Of a stretch of DNA of 54,419 nt, positions 7,724-16,201 are shown in pieces. The position numbers were made by a program, and so were the translations under genes. Source of the DNA: Phycisphaerae bacterium (GTDB lineage Bacteria > Planctomycetota > Phycisphaerae > Phycisphaerales > SM1A02). How positions within the stretch are numbered: position 1 is the first letter of the stretch; every line of letters begins with the position of its first letter. The DNA is taken from the NCBI GenBank assembly GCA_016795065.1, contig JAEUIU010000050.1, forward strand, positions 1 through 54,419, written 5' to 3'. The notes under the pieces were generated by a model that was not told the DNA's origin, did no database searches, and worked only from the letters and a program-made list of their open reading frames with translations.

Positions 7724-9277
7724 GTGCATCTCGTCGTCCTCATCCTCATCGCGGTGGTCCTGCTCGAGGACCGGATGCCGTTTACCGATCTCGCCGTCTC
7801 ACAGGCCGGTGTCGGCGCGCACTTCTCTGGCTGGGTTCCGCTCGTCACGGTCCTGATCGTTCCCCTCGTGGCCCTCGGTCTTCAATGGCTCGCGGTGAGG
7901 AGTGCCGAGCGTGCGATGGACCAGGGTGACGCCTCCGCGGCGAGAGCGTTTGCCCGCGCCGATTCGATCATGGCGGCCATTCCCTGGATCGCCCTTCTGG
8001 CGACCGCGATCGCCACCCTCGCCCTCGATTGGGTTCCGGCGGTGCGCCGGGTGGTGGGGGACTGGCCAGCAGTGGACGAACTGTTAGCCATGCTGCCGGC
8101 ATTCGCGGCGATGGCGGCGTCCTGGCGAATTCACGAGCCCATCGAGCGGCGCGTGCGGGATGCGGCGCTGATTCGCGACTTGGACGCCGGCGTTCCTATC
8201 AGCACCTGGCGCTCGCCGACGCGCTTTGTGTTGGGTCGCGTCCGAACGAACATCCTGCTCCTGCTCGCCCCGCTCCTCACCGTGGTCGCGCTCACCGAGC
8301 TCGCCGAGCCGCTGGTGCGCTCCGCATGGCCGGAGTTCTGGACCGCCGGCGGCAGGGAACTCGTCACACTTTCCGTCGCCGCCGTCGTCTACCTTCTCAG
8401 CCCGCTCATTGCCCGACTGGTCCTTCAGCTTGAGTCGCTTCCGGATGGCGAATTGCGTCGCGATCTTCAGGCTGTCTGCGACGCCTGCGGGGTGCGGGTT
8501 CGGGACATTCTCCTGTGGCGGACCGATCAAGGTATGGTCAACGGGGCCGTCATGGGGCTGGTTGCTCCGCTGCGCTATGTGATGCTGACCGATGGCCTCG
8601 TCGAACTCCTTCCGCGCGACGAGTTGCGGGCGGTCATGGCCCACGAGATCGGTCACGTTCGTCGACATCACCTTCCCTGGATGCTCCTCATGCTCGTCGC
8701 ACTCCTGGGGCTCGCATCGTTCGCGGTGGAGTGGCCAGCGGTCACGATTGACGAGTCGATTCGTCACGCGTCGTGGGACCTCGAGGAGAAGCTCGAGGCC
8801 ATGGTCTGGCTTGAGCGCGGGGCCGCGATCCTCGCCGCCACCATCGCGCTCCTCCTCTTCGGCTGGGTATCGCGTCGCATCGAGCGTCAGGCCGACACGT
8901 TCGCCGTCCAGTACCTTTCTGGCACCACCGACAGCCCGGCGATTACGCCTGACGCCGTGGTCGCCATGAGCGGGGCGTTAGGTTCGGTTGCCCGTTTCGC
9001 CGGCGTCTCACGCGAGCGGATCTCCTGGCGTCATGGCTCGATCCGATGGAGGCAGGCCTACCTTGAGAGGATCGTCGGGGCTCCTGCCAACCGACTCCCG
9101 ATCGATCGGCTTGTCGGACGACTGAAGGCGCTCGCGCTCGCAATCGTGCTCCTCTTCGGCATCGCATTCGCGATGGAGGTCATGAATTCTCCGACAGCGA
9201 CGCCCGACGGCGAAAGCGGCGCGGATGCCCGCTACGATGCGCCGTCGTCGGTTGGTGACGGAAAGCCGGGGCCCTGA
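7724..9277 (+). CDS. M48-family membrane metalloprotease
   Basis: 517 residues from a GTG at 7724. The zinc-binding motif HEIGH (His307, Glu308, His311) sits in AVMAHEIGHVRRHH, and a later Glu in RIERQADTFAVQYLSG fits the third ligand of M48 peptidases. Several hydrophobic segments (residues ~1-15, ~35-55, ~85-105, ~180-200, ~220-240, then ~325-340, ~375-390 and ~465-480) predict an integral membrane enzyme with the active site near the cytoplasmic face, like HtpX/Oma1-type quality-control proteases. The sequence before the motif (VNGAVMGLVAPLRYVMLTDGL) is also typical. dapF begins 38 bases downstream on the same strand. Confidence 0.85.
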   Translation: MHLVVLILIAVVLLEDRMPFTDLAVSQAGVGAHFSGWVPLVTVLIVPLVALGLQWLAVRSAERAMDQGDASAARAFARADSIMAAIPWIALLATAIATLALDWVPAVRRVVGDWPAVDELLAMLPAFAAMAASWRIHEPIERRVRDAALIRDLDAGVPISTWRSPTRFVLGRVRTNILLLLAPLLTVVALTELAEPLVRSAWPEFWTAGGRELVTLSVAAVVYLLSPLIARLVLQLESLPDGELRRDLQAVCDACGVRVRDILLWRTDQGMVNGAVMGLVAPLRYVMLTDGLVELLPRDELRAVMAHEIGHVRRHHLPWMLLMLVALLGLASFAVEWPAVTIDESIRHASWDLEEKLEAMVWLERGAAILAATIALLLFGWVSRRIERQADTFAVQYLSGTTDSPAITPDAVVAMSGALGSVARFAGVSRERISWRHGSIRWRQAYLERIVGAPANRLPIDRLVGRLKALALAIVLLFGIAFAMEVMNSPTATPDGESGADARYDAPSSVGDGKPGP

Positions 9278-9315
9278 GTTCGGAGCGAGCGGGCTGCGAT
9301 TTGAGGACGCGTGAC

Positions 9316-10281
9316 ATGCGATTCGTGAAAATGCATGGGATTGGCAACGACTACGTGTACGTGAACGCGTTCGAGGAGCGCATCGCGGATGCGGCGGCAC
9401 TGGCCCGAAGCGTCTCGAACCGGCACACCGGAGTCGGAAGCGACGGTCTCATCCTCGTCGCCCCGCCGACCGTCACCGACGCTGATGTCCGCATGCGGAT
9501 GTTCAACGCCGATGGGAGCGAAAGCGAGATGTGCGGGAATGGCGTCCGCTGCGTCGCGAAGTTCGCGATCGACCGTGGGCTTGCGACGACCAATCCGATC
9601 CGGGTTGAGACCGGCCGCGGCGTCCTTCGCATCGACTGGTCCGCTGGCGCTGACGGACGCGTCGAACTCGCAACCGTCGACATGGGCGCGCCGATCCTGG
9701 CCGCGGAGGAGATTCCTGTACGGATCCCGGGCGTCGACCCAAACGCCCGGGTGGTGAGCCATCCCATCTCACGGTCGATGTTGCTCGGTTCCGCCCACGA
9801 GGCGCATGGAGCGGAATCGTGGATCGACGCATGTGGTTGTGAACTCACCATGACCTGCGTGTCGATGGGCAATCCGCACGCGGTGATCTTCTGTCGCCAG
9901 GTGGCGGAGGTGCCCCTGGAACGGGTGGGGCCGGCGCTCGAGCGGCATGAGTGGTTTCCGAGGCGCATCAACATCCACTTCGTCGAGGTGCTCCGCGCCG
10001 ATGAGGTCATCATGCGCACCTGGGAGCGGGGGAGCGGCATGACGCTTGCCTGCGGCACCGGAGCGAGCGCGGTGTGCGTCGCCGGAGTCCTTACCGGTCA
10101 CGCTGGGCCACGGGTGCTCGCCCACCTTCCCGGAGGCGACCTTCGCCTGGAATGGATTCGCAAGGGCGAAGGCGATCACGCCTCGGTTCGGATGACCGGC
10201 CCGGCGACCGAGGTCTTCGAGGGCGAGTTGTTCGATGCCCCGGCTCGCTCCGTCCTTCCCGCCCATGGGGTCGGTCGGTGA
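9316..10281 (+). CDS. dapF: Diaminopimelate epimerase
   Basis: 321 residues from the ATG at 9316 (an upstream TTG at 9301 is weaker). The enzyme interconverts LL- and meso-diaminopimelate by a two-base mechanism in the lysine and peptidoglycan pathway. Hallmarks: KMHGIGNDYVYVN at the N-terminus, the first catalytic Cys73 in MCGNGVRC and the second catalytic Cys246 in LACGTGASA. The second Cys is later than in enterobacterial enzymes, so there is an insertion between the two half-domains. The C-terminus is extended by ~15 residues. The stop overlaps the GTG of the M20 peptidase gene (GTGA), indicating translational coupling. Confidence 0.95.
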   Translation: MRFVKMHGIGNDYVYVNAFEERIADAAALARSVSNRHTGVGSDGLILVAPPTVTDADVRMRMFNADGSESEMCGNGVRCVAKFAIDRGLATTNPIRVETGRGVLRIDWSAGADGRVELATVDMGAPILAAEEIPVRIPGVDPNARVVSHPISRSMLLGSAHEAHGAESWIDACGCELTMTCVSMGNPHAVIFCRQVAEVPLERVGPALERHEWFPRRINIHFVEVLRADEVIMRTWERGSGMTLACGTGASAVCVAGVLTGHAGPRVLAHLPGGDLRLEWIRKGEGDHASVRMTGPATEVFEGELFDAPARSVLPAHGVGR

Positions 10282-11513
10282 GTCGCCTCGATGCCATCGA
10301 GCGTGCTCTCTGTGACGGCCTGAGGCGCCGCGCCGAGCGCATGTACGACGAGATTGCCGACGCCGTGGCGATTCCCACTGGCGGCGCCTTCCGTCCCGGC
10401 CTTGATGAGTTCCGCGGCCTGCTCTGCGACCGATTGACGAAACTGGGTGCCAGCGTCTCAATGCACCTTGGCGATGAGCGACCCGCATGGCTCGCCCTGC
10501 CGCATGAGCGCGACGCGACGGCCCAAGGCGACGCCTACGTGCCGCCGGTGGCCATAGCGGCCCGGCTCCGACCGGGTACGCCGCGTGTCCTGATCGCCGG
10601 ACACATCGACACGGTCCACGACCCGAACGGGGCGTTTCGCACGCTCACTCGCGAGAGCGATCGGATCGCCCGCGGCCCCGGAGCGGTGGACATGAAGGGC
10701 GGCATCATCCTGGCGATGAATGCCCTCGAGGCTCTCGACGAGGCGGGCGTGGGGCTCGGGTTCAGTGTCCTCCTGAATAGCGACGAGGAGACGGGCTCTT
10801 TCCATTCCGCCCGGGCCATCGAGGAAGCCGGTCGAGCCCATGACATCGGCATCGCCCTCGAGCCCGCAGGCGAGGGCGGGGCGTTGGTCGTCGAACGCAT
10901 GGGCTCGGGCCACTTCCGCATCGACTGCACCGGGCGCACCGCCCATGTCGGGCGCGACTTCACCAAGGGCGTGAGCGCCGTCGTCGCCCTTGCCAAGGCG
11001 ATCCTTGAGACCAGCGCCGCGAGCGATCCCGCCGCGGGCCGGATCGTGAACGTCGGTCCGTTGGAGGGTGGTCTTGTCTCCAACGCCGTTCCCGCGTCGG
11101 CGAGCGCTTGGGGCAATGTGCGCTTCGCCGACCCCGCTGCGATGAACGAGCTTGCCCGCCGCTTCGCTGCGTTGAACACGCCGGACGGTGCACTTCCAGG
11201 CGTCAGGGTCCTCACCGCCTTCGCCCGTCCCGCCAAGCCCCTGACGCCCCAGGTCGAGCGTTTCGCGTTGGCGGTGCGCGACGTGGCCGAATCGTTAGGT
11301 CAGACGTTGCCCTTCGGCAAGACCGGCGGCGTCTGCGACGGCAACATCCTGCAGTCCGTCGGGCTCCCAACGCTCGACACGTTAGGTATCCGAGGCGGCA
11401 ATCTGCATCGCACCGACGAATTCATCGAGATTCCCAGCATCGTCGAACGGGCCCAGCTCCTTGCCGTCGTCCTGAAGCGCATCGCCGAAGGCCGCATCAC
11501 GCTGCGCTCGTGA
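10278..11513 (+). CDS. M20-family metallopeptidase (carboxypeptidase G2/ArgE/DapE-like)
   Basis: 411 residues from a GTG at 10278 overlapping the dapF stop. Di-zinc peptidase motifs are in order: AGHIDTVHD (His109, Asp111), RGPGAVDMKGG with the bridging Asp, and NSDEETGS with catalytic Glu170 and ligand Glu171. The dimerisation domain follows (RTAHVGRDFTKGVSA), then the final His region (RGGNLHRTDEFIEI). The NSDEETGS form and the lid resemble carboxypeptidase G2-type members, but coupling to dapF makes a role on diaminopimelate or muropeptide derivatives (for example desuccinylation) worth considering. No signal peptide is seen. The 3' end overlaps the convergent permease gene by 17 bases. 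Confidence 0.85.
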   Translation: MSRLDAIERALCDGLRRRAERMYDEIADAVAIPTGGAFRPGLDEFRGLLCDRLTKLGASVSMHLGDERPAWLALPHERDATAQGDAYVPPVAIAARLRPGTPRVLIAGHIDTVHDPNGAFRTLTRESDRIARGPGAVDMKGGIILAMNALEALDEAGVGLGFSVLLNSDEETGSFHSARAIEEAGRAHDIGIALEPAGEGGALVVERMGSGHFRIDCTGRTAHVGRDFTKGVSAVVALAKAILETSAASDPAAGRIVNVGPLEGGLVSNAVPASASAWGNVRFADPAAMNELARRFAALNTPDGALPGVRVLTAFARPAKPLTPQVERFALAVRDVAESLGQTLPFGKTGGVCDGNILQSVGLPTLDTLGIRGGNLHRTDEFIEIPSIVERAQLLAVVLKRIAEGRITLRS

Positions 11514-12552
11514 GGCGTCGCGACGCGATCGCGTCGACCCCGCGCTGAAGGGCGACGAAGGCAAGAACGAGGACGCCAACCACGATGCGCGTCCACCACG
11601 AGCTGAGGTCTCCCTCAAAGGTGATGATCGTCTGGATGAGGCCGAGGATGAGAACCCCCATCAGCGTGCCGATCACCCCACCGACGCCGCCGCGCAAGAG
11701 CGTTCCGCCGATCACCACCGCGGCGATCGCATCGAGCTCGAGTCCCTTGCACGCGGTCGGGTCGCCGGCCTGCTGATAGAGCGTGAACGCAACGCCGGCG
11801 AGTGCGGAGAGGCCGCCGGCGATCGCATAGGTCATGACACGAACGCGACCGACGGGCACGCCCATGAGCGTCGCGGCATGCTCGTCGTCGCCGATCGCAT
11901 GAACTGCCCGGCCGAAGGGCGTCTGCCGAAGCGTCCACCATGTGATGGCGATCACCGCTCCGGCGACGACGACGGTGATGGGAATGACGACGCCGCGGGG
12001 GCCGAGGGGTATGTGCAGCGAAAGCGAATCGTTGAGAAGCTGGGCGACAAAGGGATGTCGCACGCCGAGGGACTGGGGATGAAGTGCGAAGGCAGCTCCG
12101 CGGGCAAGAAACATGCCTGCCAGCGTGACGAGAAAAGCAGGCAGTCCAAAGAGCTGAATGAGCGAGCCTTGGGCCAGACCGAAGGACATCCCCGCGAGGA
12201 TGGCCACGGCTATTGCGACGGCTGGATGGACCCCGGCGTGCTCGACCAGTCGCGCCACCAGAACGCTCGTCATCGCCATCACCGCTCCCACCGAGAGGTC
12301 GATGCCGCCGGCAAGAATCACGAACGTCGCCCCGACCGCGGCGATCCCCAGATACGCGTTGTCGACGAGCAGGTTGCGCAGCACCATCCAGGAGGCGAAG
12401 TTCTCGTATCGCGCTGCCCCGAGCAGGAACGCGGCCACGAGGACGAGCGCCGTCGCCGCGCTTGGAACAACGCTTGGGTCCAATCGAGGGACCAGCCGCG
12501 GCCGGTGCGGGAGCGAGCGACGCTCCGGGGGACTCTGGCGCTCTCGGATCAT
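11497..12552 (-). CDS. yjfF: Sugar ABC transporter permease, YjfF type
   Basis: 351 residues from the ATG at 12552, overlapping the stop of the upstream permease by ATGA. It is a polytopic inner-membrane protein of the BPD_transp_2 (RbsC-like) family. The signature GGIDLSVGAVMAM is at residue ~75, and a second conserved block, DPTACKGLELDAIAAVVIGGTLLRGG, follows in the C-terminal half. Among RbsC-like permeases it looks closest to YjfF, one of the two permeases of the galactofuranose importer YtfQRT-YjfF. It is last in a minus-strand operon of binding protein, ATPase and two permeases. Confidence 0.85.
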   Translation of the reverse strand: MIRERQSPPERRSLPHRPRLVPRLDPSVVPSAATALVLVAAFLLGAARYENFASWMVLRNLLVDNAYLGIAAVGATFVILAGGIDLSVGAVMAMTSVLVARLVEHAGVHPAVAIAVAILAGMSFGLAQGSLIQLFGLPAFLVTLAGMFLARGAAFALHPQSLGVRHPFVAQLLNDSLSLHIPLGPRGVVIPITVVVAGAVIAITWWTLRQTPFGRAVHAIGDDEHAATLMGVPVGRVRVMTYAIAGGLSALAGVAFTLYQQAGDPTACKGLELDAIAAVVIGGTLLRGGVGGVIGTLMGVLILGLIQTIITFEGDLSSWWTRIVVGVLVLAFVALQRGVDAIASRRLTSAA

Positions 12553-13580
12553 GGCGTTCCCGCCTCTTGCCGTCGTGCGACACGGCCAACGAATGCACGA
12601 AACACGCTTGACTGAAGAAGACACACCGCGAGCACCACCATCGCCTTGGGGGCCGGAGCGATCTCGGCGGAGACATCAAGCATGTAGAGGAGTCGGGTGA
12701 GGGACTGCATGAGCATCGCCCCGATGATCGAGCCGATCAGCGAGAAGCGTCCGCCGGTCAGCGCGGTTCCGCCGATGACGACGGCGAGGATCGCGTCGAG
12801 TTCCAGAAGCTGCCCGGCGTTGTTCACGTCCGCGGCGCGTATGTACGAGCAGTCGATGAGTCCGGCGATGGCGGCGCAGGAGCCGCAGACCGCGTATGCG
12901 AACAGGCGTACTGATCGTTCGGGCACGCCGGCGAGGCGGCTCGCCGAATCGTTGTCGCCGACGCAGGCGATGAGCAGCCCAAGCGCCGTGCGACGGACCA
13001 GCAGGGCAAGCCCCAGAAACACGGCGGCGAGAAGCCAGAACGTGTTCGGCAAGCCGACCGAAGCCCCGTTGCCGATCAGGTCGATGGCGGGCTCGCGCAC
13101 CGTCACAATCAGACCGCCGGTCACGAGCTGGGCGATGCCGCGCCCGGCGACCATGAGGACCAGCGTCGCCACGATCGGCTGGAGCCGCAGGACGGTGACG
13201 AGCATCCCGTTCCAGAGCCCCGCCATCGTTCCGACGAGAACGGCCGCGGGGACCGCCAGCGGCCATGGGACTCCCTGCTCGCTCACCAGCGTGGCCGTCA
13301 CGGCAGCGGCGATCGCCACCACCGCGCCGACCGAGAGGTCCACGCCGCCCGTTGCGATCACGAGGGTCATCCCTAACGCGACGATCGCCACCTTCGAACC
13401 GTGATTCAGGATGTCAATCGGCGTCCCGACCAGTCGACCGTCGATGGTGCCGATGGTGAGAAAGCCGGGAGCGAAGATCGCGCCGACGACGAGGATCGCC
13501 GCGAGCGCGACGAGCGGCCAAAGCAGGTCGCGGGCGATGGCTGCGAGGGCGACGCCAGGGTGCGGACGAGGCTCAGCCAC
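12549..13580 (-). CDS. ytfT: Sugar ABC transporter permease, YtfT type
   Basis: 343 residues from a GTG at 13580, overlapping the end of the ATPase gene by 8 bases. It is a multi-spanning RbsC-like permease with GGVDLSVGAVVAI at residue ~70 and LLELDAILAVVIGGTALTGG in the C-terminal half. It forms the second half of a heterodimeric pore with the following permease; paired distinct permeases are a feature of the YtfT/YjfF system, whereas ribose importers use one. The antisense strand carries a long open frame here, which is a GC-codon shadow. Confidence 0.85.
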   Translation of the reverse strand: MAEPRPHPGVALAAIARDLLWPLVALAAILVVGAIFAPGFLTIGTIDGRLVGTPIDILNHGSKVAIVALGMTLVIATGGVDLSVGAVVAIAAAVTATLVSEQGVPWPLAVPAAVLVGTMAGLWNGMLVTVLRLQPIVATLVLMVAGRGIAQLVTGGLIVTVREPAIDLIGNGASVGLPNTFWLLAAVFLGLALLVRRTALGLLIACVGDNDSASRLAGVPERSVRLFAYAVCGSCAAIAGLIDCSYIRAADVNNAGQLLELDAILAVVIGGTALTGGRFSLIGSIIGAMLMQSLTRLLYMLDVSAEIAPAPKAMVVLAVCLLQSSVFRAFVGRVARRQEAGTP

Positions 13581-15111
13581 GTGTCGCGATCTCCACGTCA
13601 GGTTCGGGCGCAGCCTCGGCGATGGCCCGCACGATGGCGGTCGGATCAACGGCGCTTCCCATCAACTCGGCGACGCTTCGCCGGTCCCGCAGGACAACGA
13701 CCCGTCCGCACGCCCGAACGAGCTCCTCAAGCTCCGAGCTCGCCATGATGATCGCGACCCCACGCTCGCGCTCGCTGCGGACAAGGTCGAGTACGTCCTC
13801 CTTCGCACCGATGTCAATACCGCGCGTCGGTTCGTCGAGAAGGAGAAGCAGTGGATCGGTGGCGAGGGCCCGGGCGATCAGCGTCTTCTGTTGGTTGCCG
13901 CCGGAAAGCCGATGGACCGGCGTCTCTGGCGATGGCGTCCTGATCCGCAAGGCAGCGATGAAGCGATCGGCCAGGAGCAGAGCTTCGCGGTTGGAGACGC
14001 GTGCGAAGACGCCGCGGCGGGCTTGGAGGGCAAGGATGATGTTCTCGCGCACCGAGAGGGACGGGATGATGCCGTCGCGCTTGCGATCCTCGGGCAAGAA
14101 CGCGATGCCCACCCGCATCGCCTCGCGCGGCGAACCGGGCCGAACCGGGTGGCCATCGAGGGTCATGGTGCCCGCGTCGATTGGATCCGCTCCGAAGATC
14201 GCCCGAAGCGTCTCGCTTCGACCCGATCCCAGCAATCCGGCCAGGCCAACGGCCTCACCGCGATCGACCGAACAGTCAACGGCGTCAAGTGCCCCTCGGC
14301 GGCGAAGGCCGCGCGCCGCGAAACGCGGCTGCTCGGCGCGGGAGGCATGTTGCTCTGCACGCGGCTCACGGTGAATCGCGCGGCCCACCATCATCGCAAC
14401 GAGTTCGGCCCGGGAGAGGTCCGCTGCCGATCGCGTGCCCACAAGTCGCCCATCGCGCAGCACGGTGATCCGGTCCGCGATGCGATACACCTGATCGAGA
14501 AAGTGGGTGACGAGCAGGATGCCCAATCCGTTCGCACGCAATCGGCGCAGCACGCTGAAAAGGGCTTCGACCTCGCGCTCGTTCAAGCTCGAGGTCGGCT
14601 CGTCGAGGATGACGACTCGTGCGCCGCAATCAAGCGATCGAGCGATCGCAACGAGCTGCTGCGCCGCGATCGAACAGGTGCAAAGCTCGCGTCGCACGTC
14701 AATTTCGAAACCGACGCGCTCGACCGCCTGACGGGCCCGCTCCCGTACGGCGCCCCAGCGAATGCCGGGAAAGGGGAAGCGCCGCGTCGGTTCTCGGCCG
14801 AGACAGATGTTCTCCGCAACCGAAAGATGCGGGATCAGGTGCACCTCCTGGTGGACGCAACTGATCCCAAACAACTCCGCCTCGCGCGGGGTGCGTGGGC
14901 GCGCCGGAACGCCAGCAACAGACACGCTTCCCGCATCCGGCGAATGGACGCCGCTCACGCATCGGATGAGCGTGCTCTTTCCCGCGCCGTTCTCACCCAT
15001 GAGGGCATGGATTTCGCCGCGCTCGATATCGATATCAACCCCGTCCAGCGCCAAGACGGGGCCGAATCGCTTTCGGGCCCCGCGCACCGACAGGAGGGCC
15101 AAGTCCGTCAC
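13573..15111 (-). CDS. ytfR: Sugar ABC transporter ATP-binding protein, YtfR/RbsA type
   Basis: 512 residues from a GTG at 15111, 3 bases after the stop of the binding-protein gene. It has two fused nucleotide-binding domains. The first has Walker A GENGAGKST (Lys45) and Walker B in VVILDEPTSSLNEREV. The second has the degenerate P-loop (LGSGRSE) normal for the RbsA/MglA family, plus LSGGNQQK and LLLDEPTRGIDIGAK. It energises the two permeases encoded directly downstream. It acts at the cytoplasmic face of the inner membrane. Confidence 0.92.
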   Translation of the reverse strand: MTDLALLSVRGARKRFGPVLALDGVDIDIERGEIHALMGENGAGKSTLIRCVSGVHSPDAGSVSVAGVPARPRTPREAELFGISCVHQEVHLIPHLSVAENICLGREPTRRFPFPGIRWGAVRERARQAVERVGFEIDVRRELCTCSIAAQQLVAIARSLDCGARVVILDEPTSSLNEREVEALFSVLRRLRANGLGILLVTHFLDQVYRIADRITVLRDGRLVGTRSAADLSRAELVAMMVGRAIHREPRAEQHASRAEQPRFAARGLRRRGALDAVDCSVDRGEAVGLAGLLGSGRSETLRAIFGADPIDAGTMTLDGHPVRPGSPREAMRVGIAFLPEDRKRDGIIPSLSVRENIILALQARRGVFARVSNREALLLADRFIAALRIRTPSPETPVHRLSGGNQQKTLIARALATDPLLLLLDEPTRGIDIGAKEDVLDLVRSERERGVAIIMASSELEELVRACGRVVVLRDRRSVAELMGSAVDPTAIVRAIAEAAPEPDVEIATRG

Positions 15112-15114
15112 GGG

Positions 15115-16167
15115 TCAGTACACCCTCGTCTTCAGGTCCGCCGCCGCCGTTGCCTGACCATAGACCTTGGCGGGCGTGACGATGCGCCGCGGAAGTGTCT
15201 TGCCGGCCACGACCGCCTCGATGGCGTCGAAGAGCTGCGGCCCAAGGAGCGGGCTGCACTCGATGGTGCAGTTGAGTTCGCCCGCCGCCATCGCCTCAAA
15301 CGCGGCCTTCACCGCATCGATCGAGACGATCTTGATATCGACGCCCGGCTTGCGTCCAGATGCTCGAATCGCCTCGATCGCACCGATCGCCATGTCGTCG
15401 TTGTGGGCATAGAGAGCAGTGATGGAAGGACCTTCGGGGCTCTTGAGGAATGTCTCCATCACCTCGCGACCCTTGGCGCGGGTGAACTCGCCGGACTGGC
15501 TCTTCACGATCTTCATGCCCGGGTGCCCGGCGACGACCTCCTCGAAGCCCTTCTTGCGGTCGATCGCGGGAGCCGAACCCGGCGTGCCCTGCAATTCGAC
15601 GATGACTCCCGACCCGCCGGTCGCTTGGGCGAGCCACGTGCCGGCCTGTCGACCCTCCTCGACAAAATCAGCGCCGATGAAGGTCACAAAGAGCGACTCG
15701 TCGCTGACCTCAACGGCCCGATCGGTCAGGACGACGGGGATGCCAGCGGCCTTGATCTCCTTGAGGACCGGCTCCCAACCGGTCTCGACGACCGGCGAGA
15801 ATGCAATCACGTCCACGCCTTGGGCGATGAAGTTGCGGAGGGCCTTGAGCTGGTTGTCCTGCTTCTGTTGGGCGTCGCTGAAGGTGAGGTTGATCCCGCG
15901 CTTCTCCGCCTCGTTGCGGATCGAGTCGGTGTTTGCCTTTCGCCAATCGCTCTCTGCCCCGATCTGGGCGAAGCCGACGCGGATCGGCTTGGCGGCTGGC
16001 GTCGAGTTGGGCTTCGAGTTGGGTGTTGGCGCCGGCGCGTTCGCCGTGGTTGGCGCGGACGGGGACTTCTGAGGCGGGTCCCCGCAACCGACGAGCACGA
16101 CGAGCGAGGCGACGAGAGTGGATGTGAGGCGGAGCACGGGGTGGCGCTCAGAGGTGCGTGCGGACAT
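15115..16167 (-). CDS. ytfQ: Furanose-binding lipoprotein of ABC importer, YtfQ type
   Basis: 350 residues from the ATG at 16167. It has a lipoprotein signal with lipobox VLVGC (Cys near residue 21), then a Pro/Ala/Thr-rich linker of ~30 residues, then a type-1 periplasmic binding fold. Close agreement with YtfQ runs through SDAQQKQDNQ, VVETGWEPVLKEIK, ELQGTPGSAPAIDRKKGFEE, SQSGEFTRAKGREVMETF and YAHNDDMAIGAI. YtfQ binds galactofuranose and tolerates related furanoses. Next to a GH127 L-arabinofuranosidase, L-arabinofuranose is the likelier ligand (inference). It is first of four transporter genes. Confidence 0.9.
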   Translation of the reverse strand: MSARTSERHPVLRLTSTLVASLVVLVGCGDPPQKSPSAPTTANAPAPTPNSKPNSTPAAKPIRVGFAQIGAESDWRKANTDSIRNEAEKRGINLTFSDAQQKQDNQLKALRNFIAQGVDVIAFSPVVETGWEPVLKEIKAAGIPVVLTDRAVEVSDESLFVTFIGADFVEEGRQAGTWLAQATGGSGVIVELQGTPGSAPAIDRKKGFEEVVAGHPGMKIVKSQSGEFTRAKGREVMETFLKSPEGPSITALYAHNDDMAIGAIEAIRASGRKPGVDIKIVSIDAVKAAFEAMAAGELNCTIECSPLLGPQLFDAIEAVVAGKTLPRRIVTPAKVYGQATAAADLKTRVY

Positions 16168-16201
16168 GGGAAGGGACCTCGGCGAGAGAAGTTGGCGGCG
16201 C

